Below the pieces are notes generated by a model that was given only the letters and a program-made list of their open reading frames with translations, was not told the origin of the DNA and did no database searches. From Carallia brachiata (Eukaryota > Streptophyta > Magnoliopsida > Malpighiales > Rhizophoraceae): a stretch of 64,000 nt of DNA. Of the stretch, positions 52,075 through 63,800 are shown piece after piece. A program made the translations under genes and the position numbers. Position 1 is the first letter of the stretch, and each line of letters opens with the position of its first letter. The DNA is taken from the NCBI GenBank assembly GCA_021464245.1, contig JADCRB010000013.1, positions 10,963,350 through 11,027,349 of the forward strand, in the 5' to 3' direction.

Positions 52075-52719
52075 AAAAGACACATGATATACGCTTTTTT
52101 AGCAAAATTTGTAATATTCCTAAATGGATGGTATAACAATAAAAAAATTACAAAAAAAAATGCATAAGACATTTCCTTAATTAAAATTTTAAACACAATA
52201 CTGCCATAAAAAATCATTTTAACAATCAAGCCTCAACATAAAATATTGTTTTGTAATACTTTTTTTTTTTCACTTATTAAATTAAAGAGTAATTTGGCAA
52301 TTTGAACAGATGAACTAATATTGTTTTGTAATTATTTCAAATTTTCATTCATAGACATTAAATGGAGGATAAAAGTTATTGCCAGATTCAAATTTCATTA
52401 TAATTTTTGTTAAATTTTTTTTAAATTATGAGGAGACCCATTAAGTTATGTGTTATATAATAGAAGTAATTCTTTTATTCTAAAAAAATCTCACATTCTC
52501 TATTTATAATATTAGAACCTGATATCAGGAATAGAGGTGGTTTTTTTTAATTAATTTTTTTTGGTTAATTTTTTAATTAAATTTTAAGGTGCAGTTATAA
52601 ATCATTATGGAACCCAAAATCAGCGTCAATCGGACTAGGTTGGGCTGGAGTCTTTGGACCAAGAACGGCCCAGTGCAATCAAACTAAAGATATGCTGAAT
52701 GGGTTCTTTGTGTCTTTTA
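52075..52719. repeat. First unit of a tandem pair (about 645 bp) with mirrored ends
   Basis: The unit starts AAAAGACACATG and ends TTCTTTGTGTCTTTTA, so its ends are short inverted repeats (AAAGACAC and GTGTCTTT) bounded by TA. It is nearly identical to the following unit; the main visible difference is TATGTGTTATATAATAGAAG in place of TATGTTTAATAAAGAAG. The pattern TA-unit-TA-unit-TA could reflect a TA-target MITE inserted twice or duplicated. Confidence 0.75.
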
Positions 52720-53360
52720 AAAGACACATGATATACGCTTTTTTAGCAAAATTTGTAATATTCCTAAATGGATGGTATAACAATAAAAAAATTACAAAAA
52801 AAAATGCATAAGACATTTCCTTAATTAAAATTTTAAACACAATACTGCCATAAAAAATCATTTTAACAATCAAGCCTCAACATAAAATATTGTTTTGTAA
52901 TACTTTTTTTTTTTCACTTATTAAATTAAAGAGTAATTTGGCAATTTGAACAGATGAACTAATATTGTTTTGTAATTATTTCAAATTTTCATTCATAGAC
53001 ATTAAATGGAGGATAAAAGTTATTGCCAGATTCAAATTTCATTATAATTTTTGTTAAATTTTTTTTAAATTATGAGGAGACCCATTAAGTTATGTTTAAT
53101 AAAGAAGTAATTCTTTTATTCTAAAAAAATCTCACATTCTCTATTTATAATATTAGAACCTGATATCAGGAATAGAGGTGGTTTTTTTTAATTAATTTTT
53201 TTTGGTTAATTTTTTAATTAAATTTTAAGGTGCAGTTATAAATCATTATGGAACCCAAAATCAGCGTCAATCGGACTAGGTTGGGCTGGAGTCTTTGGAC
53301 CAAGAACGGCCCAGTGCAATCAAACTAAAGATATGCTGAATGGGTTCTTTGTGTCTTTTA
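52720..53360. repeat. Second unit of the tandem pair (about 641 bp)
   Basis: A near-perfect direct copy of 52075-52719, starting immediately after it at the palindrome GTGTCTTTTAAAAGACAC. The near-identity means a recent event, or an assembly duplication. It carries no gene; the repeated short open frame on the minus strand is part of the repeat. Confidence 0.85.
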
Positions 53361-53786
53361 GGAGCTGGGTAGTTTCATATGTAAATATTGAATTTTCTCC
53401 ATCTTACTAAAAGAAAAACTTCATATTTTACTGTAGTTTTTAAAACCAAACAATGAACGAAATATATAATGCAAGATTATTTCTATACATTCTTAAGTCG
53501 GTCCTTTTGAAGAGATTTGTCGCAATTATTCATAGTTTTATAATTATAGTGCTGTTAGATTGAATACACCAAAAGATATTTGCATCGAAAAAGTTTCATT
53601 TCTACCATGTAATGTAAAACATGCTTCTCCTAAAATTTCATTAAATCTAAAAAAAAAAAACAAAAACTATGCATATTGAATATATTGAGGTATTGAGTTA
53701 TAATTATTAAGTTGTATTCAGAAAATTAGCACAGTTCATCTCAATATTCACTTACAACTTGGATTGTAGGATTTATTATACATTTA

Positions 53787-54704
53787 GAGTGCGTTTGTTT
53801 CATGAGATATGATAGAATATGATAGACTAGTGACCAACTATCCCACCTTAATTCATATTTGGTTGGTTAATAAAATAAATATACGATAAGCTAGTGTGAG
53901 TTTACTATTCCATGAACATAGAATAGTACTATCTCTCTAACTTTTATAAGTTAGTTTATCTCACATTATGAACTAATATTAATAAATTATATATTTATTA
54001 AAATATTCTCTTAATTAAAATAAATTTTAAATATTTTTTAAAAAACTAACATAAAATTTTAAAAATTCATTCTCTCTCATCTTCTCTCTCTTCCCTTTCG
54101 CTCCCCTCTCTCCTCCTTCCTCCCTTCCTTTCTCTCTACCCCTTCCCTCCTCCTTCCTCCCTTCCTTTCTCTCTCCCCCTCTCTCATCCTTCTTCCCTTC
54201 CTTTCTCTCTCCTCACTGTCTCTCTCTCTCTCTCGTGCTCATTCTTTCATTTTTTTCATATAAATTTAAAAATTTATCTATTAAAATTTATTTAATTTTT
54301 CCTCAAAAAAATTAATCTTTTTTTTTATGGTTTAAACTTTATTTGTATAAATAAAATTAATGCTTAATTTAGAAAAAAAATTTGTACAAAATTGAAAAAT
54401 TATAAGCAGTATAATGTATAATAACATATAAAATAGATATTAATTTCATTACTTAATTTTAATTATTTAGTAAAAATATTAAAATTAATAGTAAATGTAA
54501 ATCAATTATTTCTAAAGGTAAAAAAATAATTTTGATATATTATACTATTCTATCACATATCATCCAAACATTAAATATGATAACTATTCTATACTATTTG
54601 ATGACAACCAAACATAATATTTTTGAGTAATCTAACCTATCATATACTATATTAACCTATATTATCCTATACTATACTATTCAATTTGTGTATTTAATGC
54701 ACTT
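53787..54704. mobile_element. Probable TTA-flanked MITE (Harbinger-like), tentative ends
   Basis: It starts GAGTGCGTTTGTTTCATG and ends in TTAATGCACTT, with TTA on both sides (53784-53786 and 54705-54707). Both ends carry ATATGATAG-type words in inverted orientation (GATATGATAGAATATGATAG on the left; CTATCATATACTAT and CTATACTATTTG types on the right). The interior contains the pyrimidine tract at 54069-54235. TTA duplications suit PIF/Harbinger, but the terminal repeat is weak. Confidence 0.45.
54069..54235. repeat. Pyrimidine tract, about 167 bp of C and T
   Basis: Almost pure C/T on the plus strand, with an internal repeated unit (TCCTCCTTCCTCCCTTCCTT twice) and a (CT)n end. Such a tract can form triplex DNA and may be unstable. 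Confidence 0.85.
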
Positions 54705-56423
54705 TTAATGTACAAGGTTTCATTTACCATTTGGTTGTTAGAGATCTGATAGCAAGACATATATAATATAAAATGAGACTTTATAGCGATGTCAATTGGT
54801 TAATAGTGTCAAAATATTGTTCATAAAATGAACTGAGTTTAAAATAAATTTTTTTTGATTATTGAAGCAAATTCTACTAAAAAGAAAGAATTCTTTAATT
54901 TTTTTTTCAAACCCCAGTCTCTTTAATTGGAGGCCACTTTTCAACTACATATGCTATTGCTAAGGCCGCAAAAAACTCTAAATGTTACATGCAGGGAAGA
55001 AGTATGCTATTCGCCTCATGATCATATAGTTAATTAAATACTTGATAAAAAAAGTTCTTTTTTGAAAAGAAAGAAGTATTATGACCTTACTAAAATATTA
55101 TATAACGTTGCAACTTGCTAGCAGTTGTACGAAATTTGTGATTTTTTTTTTAACAGCAGAAAAATATTTGTTATTTTTATTTATTTTTTAATGAGTATAA
55201 TTTATTTATGGTTATATATTATATAAATTTATTTTATTAAATTTTTATTTTAAATAAATTTTATTTATTATATAGTATAAAATTATGATTAAATTATATA
55301 TACGAGAAAATATTGAGTTAAAGTAGAATTCCTTGAGAAGGGGTATCCGCAGGTTGGTACGGCAAGTATTTTAGCACTTGTCATTAGTAAGGCGTCATTT
55401 TTAATAATGAAGAGGATAAAATAATTAGAAGAGACAAAAAGTATAGACCTTTTTTTTTTTTTTTTTATAAGTTTGTTTAAACTTTAGCGCTGACAACAAC
55501 CTTAGCACTTGGCACTAACCATAATATTTTCTTTTTGGTTTCTTTGTCTAGTTTCTTTGTTTTTTTTTTTTTTGACCCCAAATTTCTTTGTCTAGTTGAT
55601 TCTATTTACTTAGTGTTCTGTCATCGTCTGGTTTTTTTGCATAGTCAATACTCTAATATTCTTCATCACACTATTCGAGAGAAAACACATGTTAAATGGA
55701 GGATACAATATTTTTTTTATCTGAGATCGTCTAGTATCCAACTTAATAGACTGACTAATTTAGATCGATCTAGCAGGATCTCAAACGGTAACAAAAGTTT
55801 TCCAACAAGTATTTAATTCCAATAAGTATTTAATGTGACTGTATTCCCAAAAACTCAAACTCGAAATTTTTGGTTAAGCGGTGACGGACCACTACTATCT
55901 GCACCAACACTTATTGGTGAGGATACAATATTTCATTAACAGCAGTTTGCCCAATATTAACTATAATTTCAGTGATTTAGGGTTTCTAAGCAAGATGCAA
56001 TTAAAAATATACATCATTGATTAGCATGAAGTTTCCGTTCCCTTGAACCTTGAAAAAATAATTTTAGTATTCATAAACTTTAGTTAACCTTTCTTTTTTT
56101 TTCTTCTTCTTCTGTTTTATTTTTTTTGTGAAGGTAAATTTAGCGAGCACTTATAACTGAACATGTAAAGTATGACTCAAATTAACTCAACTTAAAATGT
56201 GAGTGAAAAACAAATTTAAACGAGGTCTAGTTAATTTAATAAAAATAATTAAATAAATTTTTATATTATAAAATTATATATGTGCTATAAAATTATGTGC
56301 GTATTATATTAAAAAAAACATAAACAAAAATAACAAACACTTAATTATTCGGTTTATTGATTTTCTTAATTATTCTCTTATTCCATTTCAAGAATCCTCA
56401 GCGCACAAATCTTTATCTTTAAC

Positions 56424-57421
56424 ATGGATGAGAGATTGAAGGAAGCCGCCAGAAGTGGAAATATTGATTCATTGTACGAACTCATTCAGGAAAATCCAAA
56501 TTTTCTAGACCACATAGATGAGAAGCCTTTTGGTAATACACCTTTACATGTAGCAGCTTTTGCTGGCCAAAACCAATTTGCCAAAGAGATTATGAGGCTA
56601 AAACCATTATTTGCCAAGAAACTTAATGAAGATAGATTTAGCCCCATGCACCTTGCATTGGATAACAGGAAATTTCACTTGGGGCTTCAACTCCTTCAGG
56701 TTGACAAGAACCTTGTATGCATCAAAGGAAAAGAAGGCATAACTCCCTTGCATTTTGCAGCAGAAGTTGGACACATACATCTTTTGGAATCTTTCCCAAA
56801 TGCCTGCCCAAAGTCCATTGAAGATGTCACTATCAGAAATGAAACTGCTCTTCATGTTGCCCTGGACGGTGGGATGTTTTATGCTTTTGAAGTTCTTGTG
56901 GGGTGGCCCAAAGAGAGATGCCACAAGAAAGCTCATTACAGGGAAAGAATGGTCTTGAACTGGAAGGATGGGGATGGAAACCCTGTGTTGCATATTGCAG
57001 CATCCAGAAATATACCTCAGGCAAGACAACACCCTCTTGATTTTTCTTGCAGGAGGATATAAAGAATCTTTTTCGTGCAATGATTTCCTAACAAGATATT
57101 AACTATGCATTCTTGCACATCAGAAAATTGCCTCTTTTTTCTTGTTCCAGATAGTTTACTTCCTCGTCTCCCCAGAGTTTTTGACAGCAGGATAGATAAG
57201 ACATTAATTCATTGATTAATGTCATTGATGCAAGCACTGAGAATATTGGTAGATCGGAGAGTTGATGTGAGGTCAAAGAATCTACAGGGTTTGGCAGCTT
57301 TGGATATCATAAATGGTCAAGCTCAATTTGAAAACAAGGAGATTAAAGACATGATTACTAGTTCTGGAGCACTGGATGTTTCTTTGTTTCCTCCGGTTGA
57401 TTATTTTGGATATTATTTGAG
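56424..57421 (+). pseudogene. Ankyrin-repeat gene D, damaged first intron and no PGG exon
   Basis: Exon 1 (56424-57020, 199 codons, open throughout) starts MDERLKEAARSGNIDSLYEL and carries about five ankyrin repeats (NTPLHVAAFAGQ, FSPMHLALDNRK, ITPLHFAAEVGH, ETALHVALDGG, GNPVLHIAAS). It ends CAG/GCAAGA, a GC donor rather than GT. By alignment with gene C (ATGCAG before ATT), exon 2 should start at 57234 (GCACTGAGAATA), but the bases before it are GCAA, so the AG acceptor is lost. Using the AG one base further on gives an immediate stop. Exon 2 ends YYL with donor GTGAAA at 57422. A possible start of exon 3 follows CTGCAG at 57620 and is cut off by a hAT element at 57701; no PGG domain remains. 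At best it yields an ankyrin-only protein of about 200 residues. Confidence 0.75.
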
Positions 57422-57700
57422 GTGAAATATTCTTCTTTGCAGATATATCTCATAGCAACATAAATAACATGATATATCTGTTAAGTGCGAGCAAAGATCA
57501 CGAATTTTTTATAACTGAGTTCAATTAAAATTTTGCGTTGATTGCATCATTTCTGAGCAGTCACTTTATTGCATTGACAGCTGCAATGAAGCTAAACTAA
57601 ATGATCATCTGAATCTGCAGACCAGATCAATGGTTAAAGAGTCCTGCTCAAAAGGGTGATGTTAATATTAGTGGATCAAAATTTATACGAATTAGATTAG

Positions 57701-58170
57701 TAAGGTTGTTAGAATTAGATTAGTTATCGAATTGAAAATGTTAGTGAGTCAAAATTCAACTGGTTGAAATAGTTGAACCAGTATTTGAACTGGTATTTAA
57801 TAAAATATATATGTATAAATGTAATTAAAAATAATAATAATTATAAATAGTAATTAAATATTAATTTTTTTAATTTTAAATATGAAATTAAAATTTTTAA
57901 ATAGATTGAGGACTAAAATGAATTTTTTAATTAAATTTAATACTTAAATTATAATTTAAATAACATTTAAAATCAAATTATAATTTATAAATTTTTTAAT
58001 TTATTAAACCGGTTTAATCGATCCGGTTTTCACCGGTTTTTACCAGTTCCCAATCGGTTTTGATCGGATTGAGTTATTGTTGAAAATTTGCCTAAATCGG
58101 CCCACACTCCTGGCCGGTCACCGGTTGAACCGGTCCGACCGGCTAATCTGATCTGAGTTTGAAAACACTG
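57701..58170 (-). mobile_element. Diverged copy of the 473-bp hAT family (reverse orientation)
   Basis: Homologous along its length to 60339-60811 but inverted: both have ACCGGTTCAACCGGTGACCGG-like ends and the same AT-rich middle (ATAAATTATAATTTGATT). The ends are TAAGGTTGTTAGAAT and GAAAACACTG. The target duplication is no longer visible, which with the substitutions suggests an older insertion. It begins where ankyrin gene D loses its homology. Confidence 0.75.
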
Positions 58171-58307
58171 GTTATCGATGAAGTTAATAAATTTTCTTAG
58201 AACATAGAAGATTTTCTGTTACTTGTTGTCTTCTAATAAAGAAGAATAAAGTTTAGTTTTTAGGTGGATTTTTATTTTGACTCTCATTTTTAGATGGATG
58301 TAATTTA

Positions 58308-60117
58308 ACGTAAATTACGTCTGACATCCCAAAAATAGGTCATAATTACACATTACATACCTCTGTTCAGAAAATTACTAAAAACATCCTAAATTTTATC
58401 TGCGGTAACAATATGCATCCTTCGTTAAGTGACCATTAGATAACGTAACTTTTAATAACAAAAGTGCCACTGAAAATGACATAAATGGACCAAAATGTCC
58501 TCAGTATATTCTGAAACATGTTAGTGAACGTTGGAACAAAAAAGCCCCCAGTACATTATGAAACAATATCAGTGAACGTTGGAACAAAAAAAGAGTCTAA
58601 AAGTATAATTATTCTTCCAATGACCTATATTCCCAGTAGGCTTCTACTACTTATAAAACAACAAACCAAGGCAAAATATCACATCTCCTCTACTATTTCT
58701 TCATCAAAAAAAACTCTCATAGTAGCTTCAATATCCAAAATGGCATCCCAAATCTCTAGCTCCATGCACTTCGAAGGGCTCAAGTTCAGAAACATAGTGT
58801 GTAAGACATGCAAAAAAAGAAATCACCTAATTAACTTTTAAACAGTTTTGATAATGTCCTTCACATGTGTAAGTGTAAAATAATTAGTGCACTGTAGTAT
58901 TTTACCTTAAGGAGTTTTCTGATCAAGTTTATGGCTTCACAAGCACAAACCTGATCCTCAAACACAACAAAATAGCTCAAGTTCCACAAAATCATCGTGT
59001 TCTTAAGGATGTCACCATGCACAGGGTATGAACACAACGAAGAAAGCAGCAAATGTAAAAAGGCATTTGATCCCAATAAATCGAACAAAAGGAGAGTGCA
59101 AAGAGGATCAGATCCTATCCATAACAGAACTTGACACACTAGACTGGTTAGCACAAGGAGACCCATATTTTTGAAAGCAAATTTCATCCCAGAACAAAAA
59201 CCCATATTTGCCACTATACGCTACGATTGCCAGAAGAAAGTAGGAATTAAAAGCCCAAATCTCAATTTCTTGGATGCTATTTTGTTATTGCAAAAAAATC
59301 ATAAATGTTTGGGAACCGAAAAGAAGGGAAGCATAATTTCGACTTGCAAGAAAACTAAATGAACGATTCAAGGGCTCACCTGCGAATCTGTACCATCTCC
59401 TTAACAAAATTCTAGATTCGGGCTGAGGATTGCAATGGGCTAACCCGGATGTTGATGTTTTTTAGATGTCGATGCAACGATGGTAGAGCCCAAGTTCATG
59501 GCTTACTTGGAAGCCAATCTTGACGCCAACCTGGGGGGCCGAAGGTCGAGAGGGTTTCGCGGTGGAGAAGGTCGCCGAGCAATGGAGATGGAACTAGTTG
59601 AACAAAACCCTAAAAGCATGCATAGAAACCCCCAATTAACAAAACCCATAAATTCTTAACCCCAAATGAAAAAATAAACACTAGTTGAACCATTGAAAAT
59701 ATCTAACAACTCAAAAAAGAAAAAAAAAAAGAAAGCATCATAAGGCAACGAAGATTGCTAAAAATCTTAATATCTTACCTTTCCTTGGAATTTCAATTGA
59801 GTTTCTATGGATTTAAATGGGTTTTTTTCCTTTCCTTAAAAATTTCAGTTGAATTTCTATGGATTTGAATGGGTTTTCTTACGGTTTCGTTTTTAGAAAG
59901 TTGAGAGAAAAGGGGCAGAGAAGAAAGAATAGCAGCTAAGGTTCTATCAAGTGGCTGACTCGCTTTATATATATTTAGGGGCAATTATGTCTTTTCACAC
60001 TTTCTGTTAGTATTGACTAACGACGGTCAGTCAACGGATGTTTTCAGTAATTTTTTGAACAGAGGTATGTAATGTGTAATTAAGACCTTTCTAGAGGATG
60101 TTAAATGTAATTTACCC
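58308..60117. mobile_element. Mutator-like element (MULE), 1,810 bp, long inverted repeats
   Basis: The two ends are inverted repeats of about 85 bp sharing TAATTACACATTACATACCT and TAAATTAC...ACATCC. The element is flanked by a perfect 10-bp target duplication ATGTAATTTA (58298-58307 and 60118-60127), in the Mutator size range. No transposase ORF is present. The interior has gene-like, GC-richer DNA at about 59440-59600 and a 33-codon ORF (MASQISSSMHFEGL) at about 58740, so it may carry captured host sequence (Pack-MULE type). Confidence 0.85.
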
Positions 60118-60338
60118 ATGTAATTTATTTATAATTTTATATCATATAATAAGTGAGATTCACTTAAATAAAAAAATAAAAATAATATTTGAATGATTTT
60201 GAATTATAAATTAATTTTACTCATAAAAAAAGTAAAATTAATAAGAACCATATGTCGACAAAGGTTATAATATCTTTATGTAAAGTGTCACTTTTCTATT
60301 GCTTTTTTGTCCATTTTCAATTACTTTTCACTTATACT

Positions 60339-60811
60339 CAATGTTGTTAAAACCGGCTTGGACCGGCCGGTCCGACCGGTTCAACCGGTGACCGGCCAAA
60401 GGTCCGAGTCGGTTCATGGTCACTGTTGTCCCTTAACTCGGACGGATTAAAATCGGTCAAAAATCTGTCAAAATTGGTAAAAATCGGTAAAAAATCGAAC
60501 CCAGTTCAACCGGTTCAAACCGGTATAAAAATTTTATAAATTATAATTTGATTCCAATGTTTATTTAAATTATAGTTTGAGTTTTAAATTTAATTAAAAC
60601 TTTCAATTTAGTCCTAAATTTATCAAAACTTTCAAATTTAATCCTTAAAAATAAAAAAATTAATATTTAATAATCATATATAAGTATTATTTTTTAAAAT
60701 TATTTTTATACATATATATATTAATAAATACCGGTTCGACCAGTTGAACCGGTTGAACCTTGACCCACTAATGTTTCCGGTTCGATAACCGGTCCGGTTC
60801 TGACAACCTTG
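60339..60811 (+). mobile_element. Non-autonomous hAT element, 473 bp, with 8-bp target duplication
   Basis: It starts CAATGTTGTTAAAACCGG and ends CCGGTTCTGACAACCTTG, 18-bp imperfect terminal inverted repeats. It is flanked by a perfect 8-bp duplication CTTATACT (60331-60338 and 60812-60819). The ends are packed with ACCGGTTCAACCGG-type palindromic words and the middle is AT-rich. No ORF. The intact duplication marks it as younger than its copy at 57701-58170. Confidence 0.88.
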
Positions 60812-60819
60812 CTTATACT

Positions 60820-63800
60820 TAAAGTTTACTATTTTATTTACACATAGAAAAAAATTACATTTTCAGATGTATGAGTGCCTGAAATACTGTTTGAATACAA
60901 CTGGTTGGATTCAATATATAACTGATTAGATTATAAGTGCAACTATTTATAAGGAAAAATTTTCTTTTTATACTTAGTTGTACTTATAATCCAATCGGTT
61001 GTACATTGAATCCGATCAGTTACATTCAGACACTATTTTAGACATCTTTTCCTCTGAAAACGTAACAGTGCTCTTACACGCAACTATAATTTAGTGCAAG
61101 ACATTACTTCCATAATAATCCAAGTTTGGTTTCTTGACTCTTTATTTCCTGAAGAAAAAAATTACAGCAAATTTAAATTTATGTCCCAATTTTTTTTTTT
61201 TTGAATACAATGACGCTTCAAATTTTTATAATTATTATAAAATTTTTTATAAGAAAAAAAAATATGTTATTATTTTTTTATTGTAAAGAATATTACAACA
61301 ATTATAAAAATTTTAAATAAAATTATATTTAGTTAAATTTTTAGATACTAATTTTTTTAATATTTTAATGGTATTTTTTTGCCAAATACTACCCATTATA
61401 ATTGCAAATGAACTCATATGGTGCTGAAATTTCAAAAGTCTGCGTCACTCAATAGTCAATATCAATCCTACCTTAATTTTGCACTTCCACCTTTTCAGGA
61501 TCAATCATACCTTAATTTTCCACTTCCAACTTCTTCTTTTTTCAGCCTGTTGGTCCCTCTCTTTGTCTCAGTTAGAAAGAAGTCAAATAAGTCTCCGTCT
61601 TGCACCAGTATCAAAGGAGCCCATGAGAAAGAAGAAGACAGAAGTACAAGCAACTCAAAGAAAAGTTATTCATGGCGGAACTAGCTCAAGATTCATTTTG
61701 CTTTTATCTTCAACAAAATGTCTGATCCCCTGATTGTTCCTGGCTGCCCACTTTTCCCGTCTCTGCCAGTTCAAATCACTGCTATATGTGCTTATATTAC
61801 ATATATATTTTATCGTTAAATTACCTAGTAATTCTGAAAAACCTTTTTCAATTGTTCTCGGCCTGAAGCTCTTGGCATTTACTTTGATATTTATACCCTC
61901 TCCAATAAAAATTTACTGGGATTCCAAATTTTTTGGAAATTGTTTTTCTTTTTTTCTTAGCAACACTTGCTTTTTAGTAACAAAGTAATTAGTTGAGTTA
62001 CCATTTCTTGTCCTTTTCCTTGCAGTTACTAATTAGCAACTCTCCAGTTGGATGCTTTACATGGTGCAAATTAGCTCATAACCAAATTATATTTTGTAAA
62101 AATTTTTTGTAATAAAAATAACACATCGTCAAGTTTGTTTGAGAGATTTCATTCGTTGTTGTGATGTGATATGCTGACTTGCAATATTTAATAATATGGG
62201 AAAAAAAAAAAAAGAAAGACAACTAGACATTAATTTCCAGCGGTTGAAAAAAAAAAAACTACGTATGTCACTCTCTAATTGGACCAATTATCGTTAACTC
62301 AAAAACATTTTCTTTATTAAAATATTCATAATTAAACAAACAATTAAAATTTAAAAAGTGCCTTATTAAGTTCTAAAATTATTTACATTGTGATTGGATG
62401 TGAGAGAAATGCACTTGGACTCAATAATATTCAGATAGAAGATCCATCTTATCGAAAATAGTTAAATAAGAATGTTAATGAGCAAAATGTCAACTTTAAC
62501 CTACAAGCACTATAATTAATATACCTATGAATACCATTTTTAGTTGACAAAAAAATGGTTAAAATAATCATAATTAAATTTTAATAATTAAAATAATAAA
62601 TAACATAATTATAATTTAACAGTTCATATCGTTGCATCACTTCGTATGCACAATATGCTTCACTCAGCACTGCCGTAAAGGATTTTTGATATAATAAAGG
62701 AGTCTGTGTATTACATGGAAGAATATGTCAGACAATCATCTTGTAGTTAAATACATGGTGGAAAGCTATAAAAATAACAGTACGAGGATCTTACAAAATA
62801 TTACATAATGTTGCAACTTGCAAGTAGTTTGTAGGGTGAAGGTATAAGCAAAAGGATTATGTATGCAGTTTATTTTTAAATAATATTAAAGTATATATAT
62901 AATTTATTTAATAAAATTAAATAATTTATTTATTTTTTAATTTTAATTATTTAATAATACATATCACTTAATTTTATTTTATTTTAACCTTATACATAAA
63001 ATCTTATTAAGTATTTTCTCGAGAAAAATCCTGATTCGGGGAGATGTCATCCACCACTCAAATGTACAACATTTACGAAAAGCTATATAGTCACTGCGTG
63101 GTCGTCCGTAACATTCATTTATTTATGTATTTATTATTATTATTATTATTATTATTTTCACTTGATATCATGAAATTTGTTCATGTCAACGGCATAAATC
63201 AATTAATAAGTCTCACTGCTGTAACGCGGTAGTGGTTAGTGTCTCTTTCTCTGTTTTTGTTTTTGTAATGTTTTTTTTTTACTTAAGAAGCGCTAATCTG
63301 ACTTTCTCAAACATCATCTATTAGCAATTTATTACTAATGAGACCAGGTTGAATCTATTGAAAGTCTTAAAAGAGCGTTAATTTATAGGAAAGAATACTA
63401 TCCTAATCCACGTCACACAATAAAATTCATAACCCACATCACTGAAATTATAGTCAATGTTAGATTAAAAGCTGCTAATGAAATATTCTATCCTCTATTT
63501 TCACGTAGTGTTTTTTCCTTCCAATATTATTATGGTGAATAGTAGAATACTGATGATGCTTAAGAACGAGTTAACGATAGAAAAGCGAGTCGGAGTTGAA
63601 CTCCAAAACTAGGACGCGGTATAAAATAAACGTACTTTCTTTATATTTTTTTCTTCACCGACTTTCTTTCTTCACTCACGTTTTTGTTTCTTTCTACTCC
63701 ACAAGAAAAAAACTTTTCAATCCAAAAGTTGGGCAGAAACTGTCAACAAGGAACGTGTTCACTGCATATGTAGAAATTCACAATCAAGTTTTTTAGGACA

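Larger units (their letters stand above)
49359..56423. other. Transposon-rich spacer between ankyrin genes C and D
   Basis: No gene is recognised in 7 kb. It holds a foldback MITE, a tandem pair of about 640-bp units and a TTA-flanked MITE with a pyrimidine tract (all listed separately), plus poly-A/T runs at about 50341-50357, 51617-51633 and 55449-55466. Confidence 0.5.

Noticed and set aside
52035..52873. Two related 64-codon minus-strand open frames
   Set aside because: They are the same non-coding AT-rich repeat counted twice within the tandem units.
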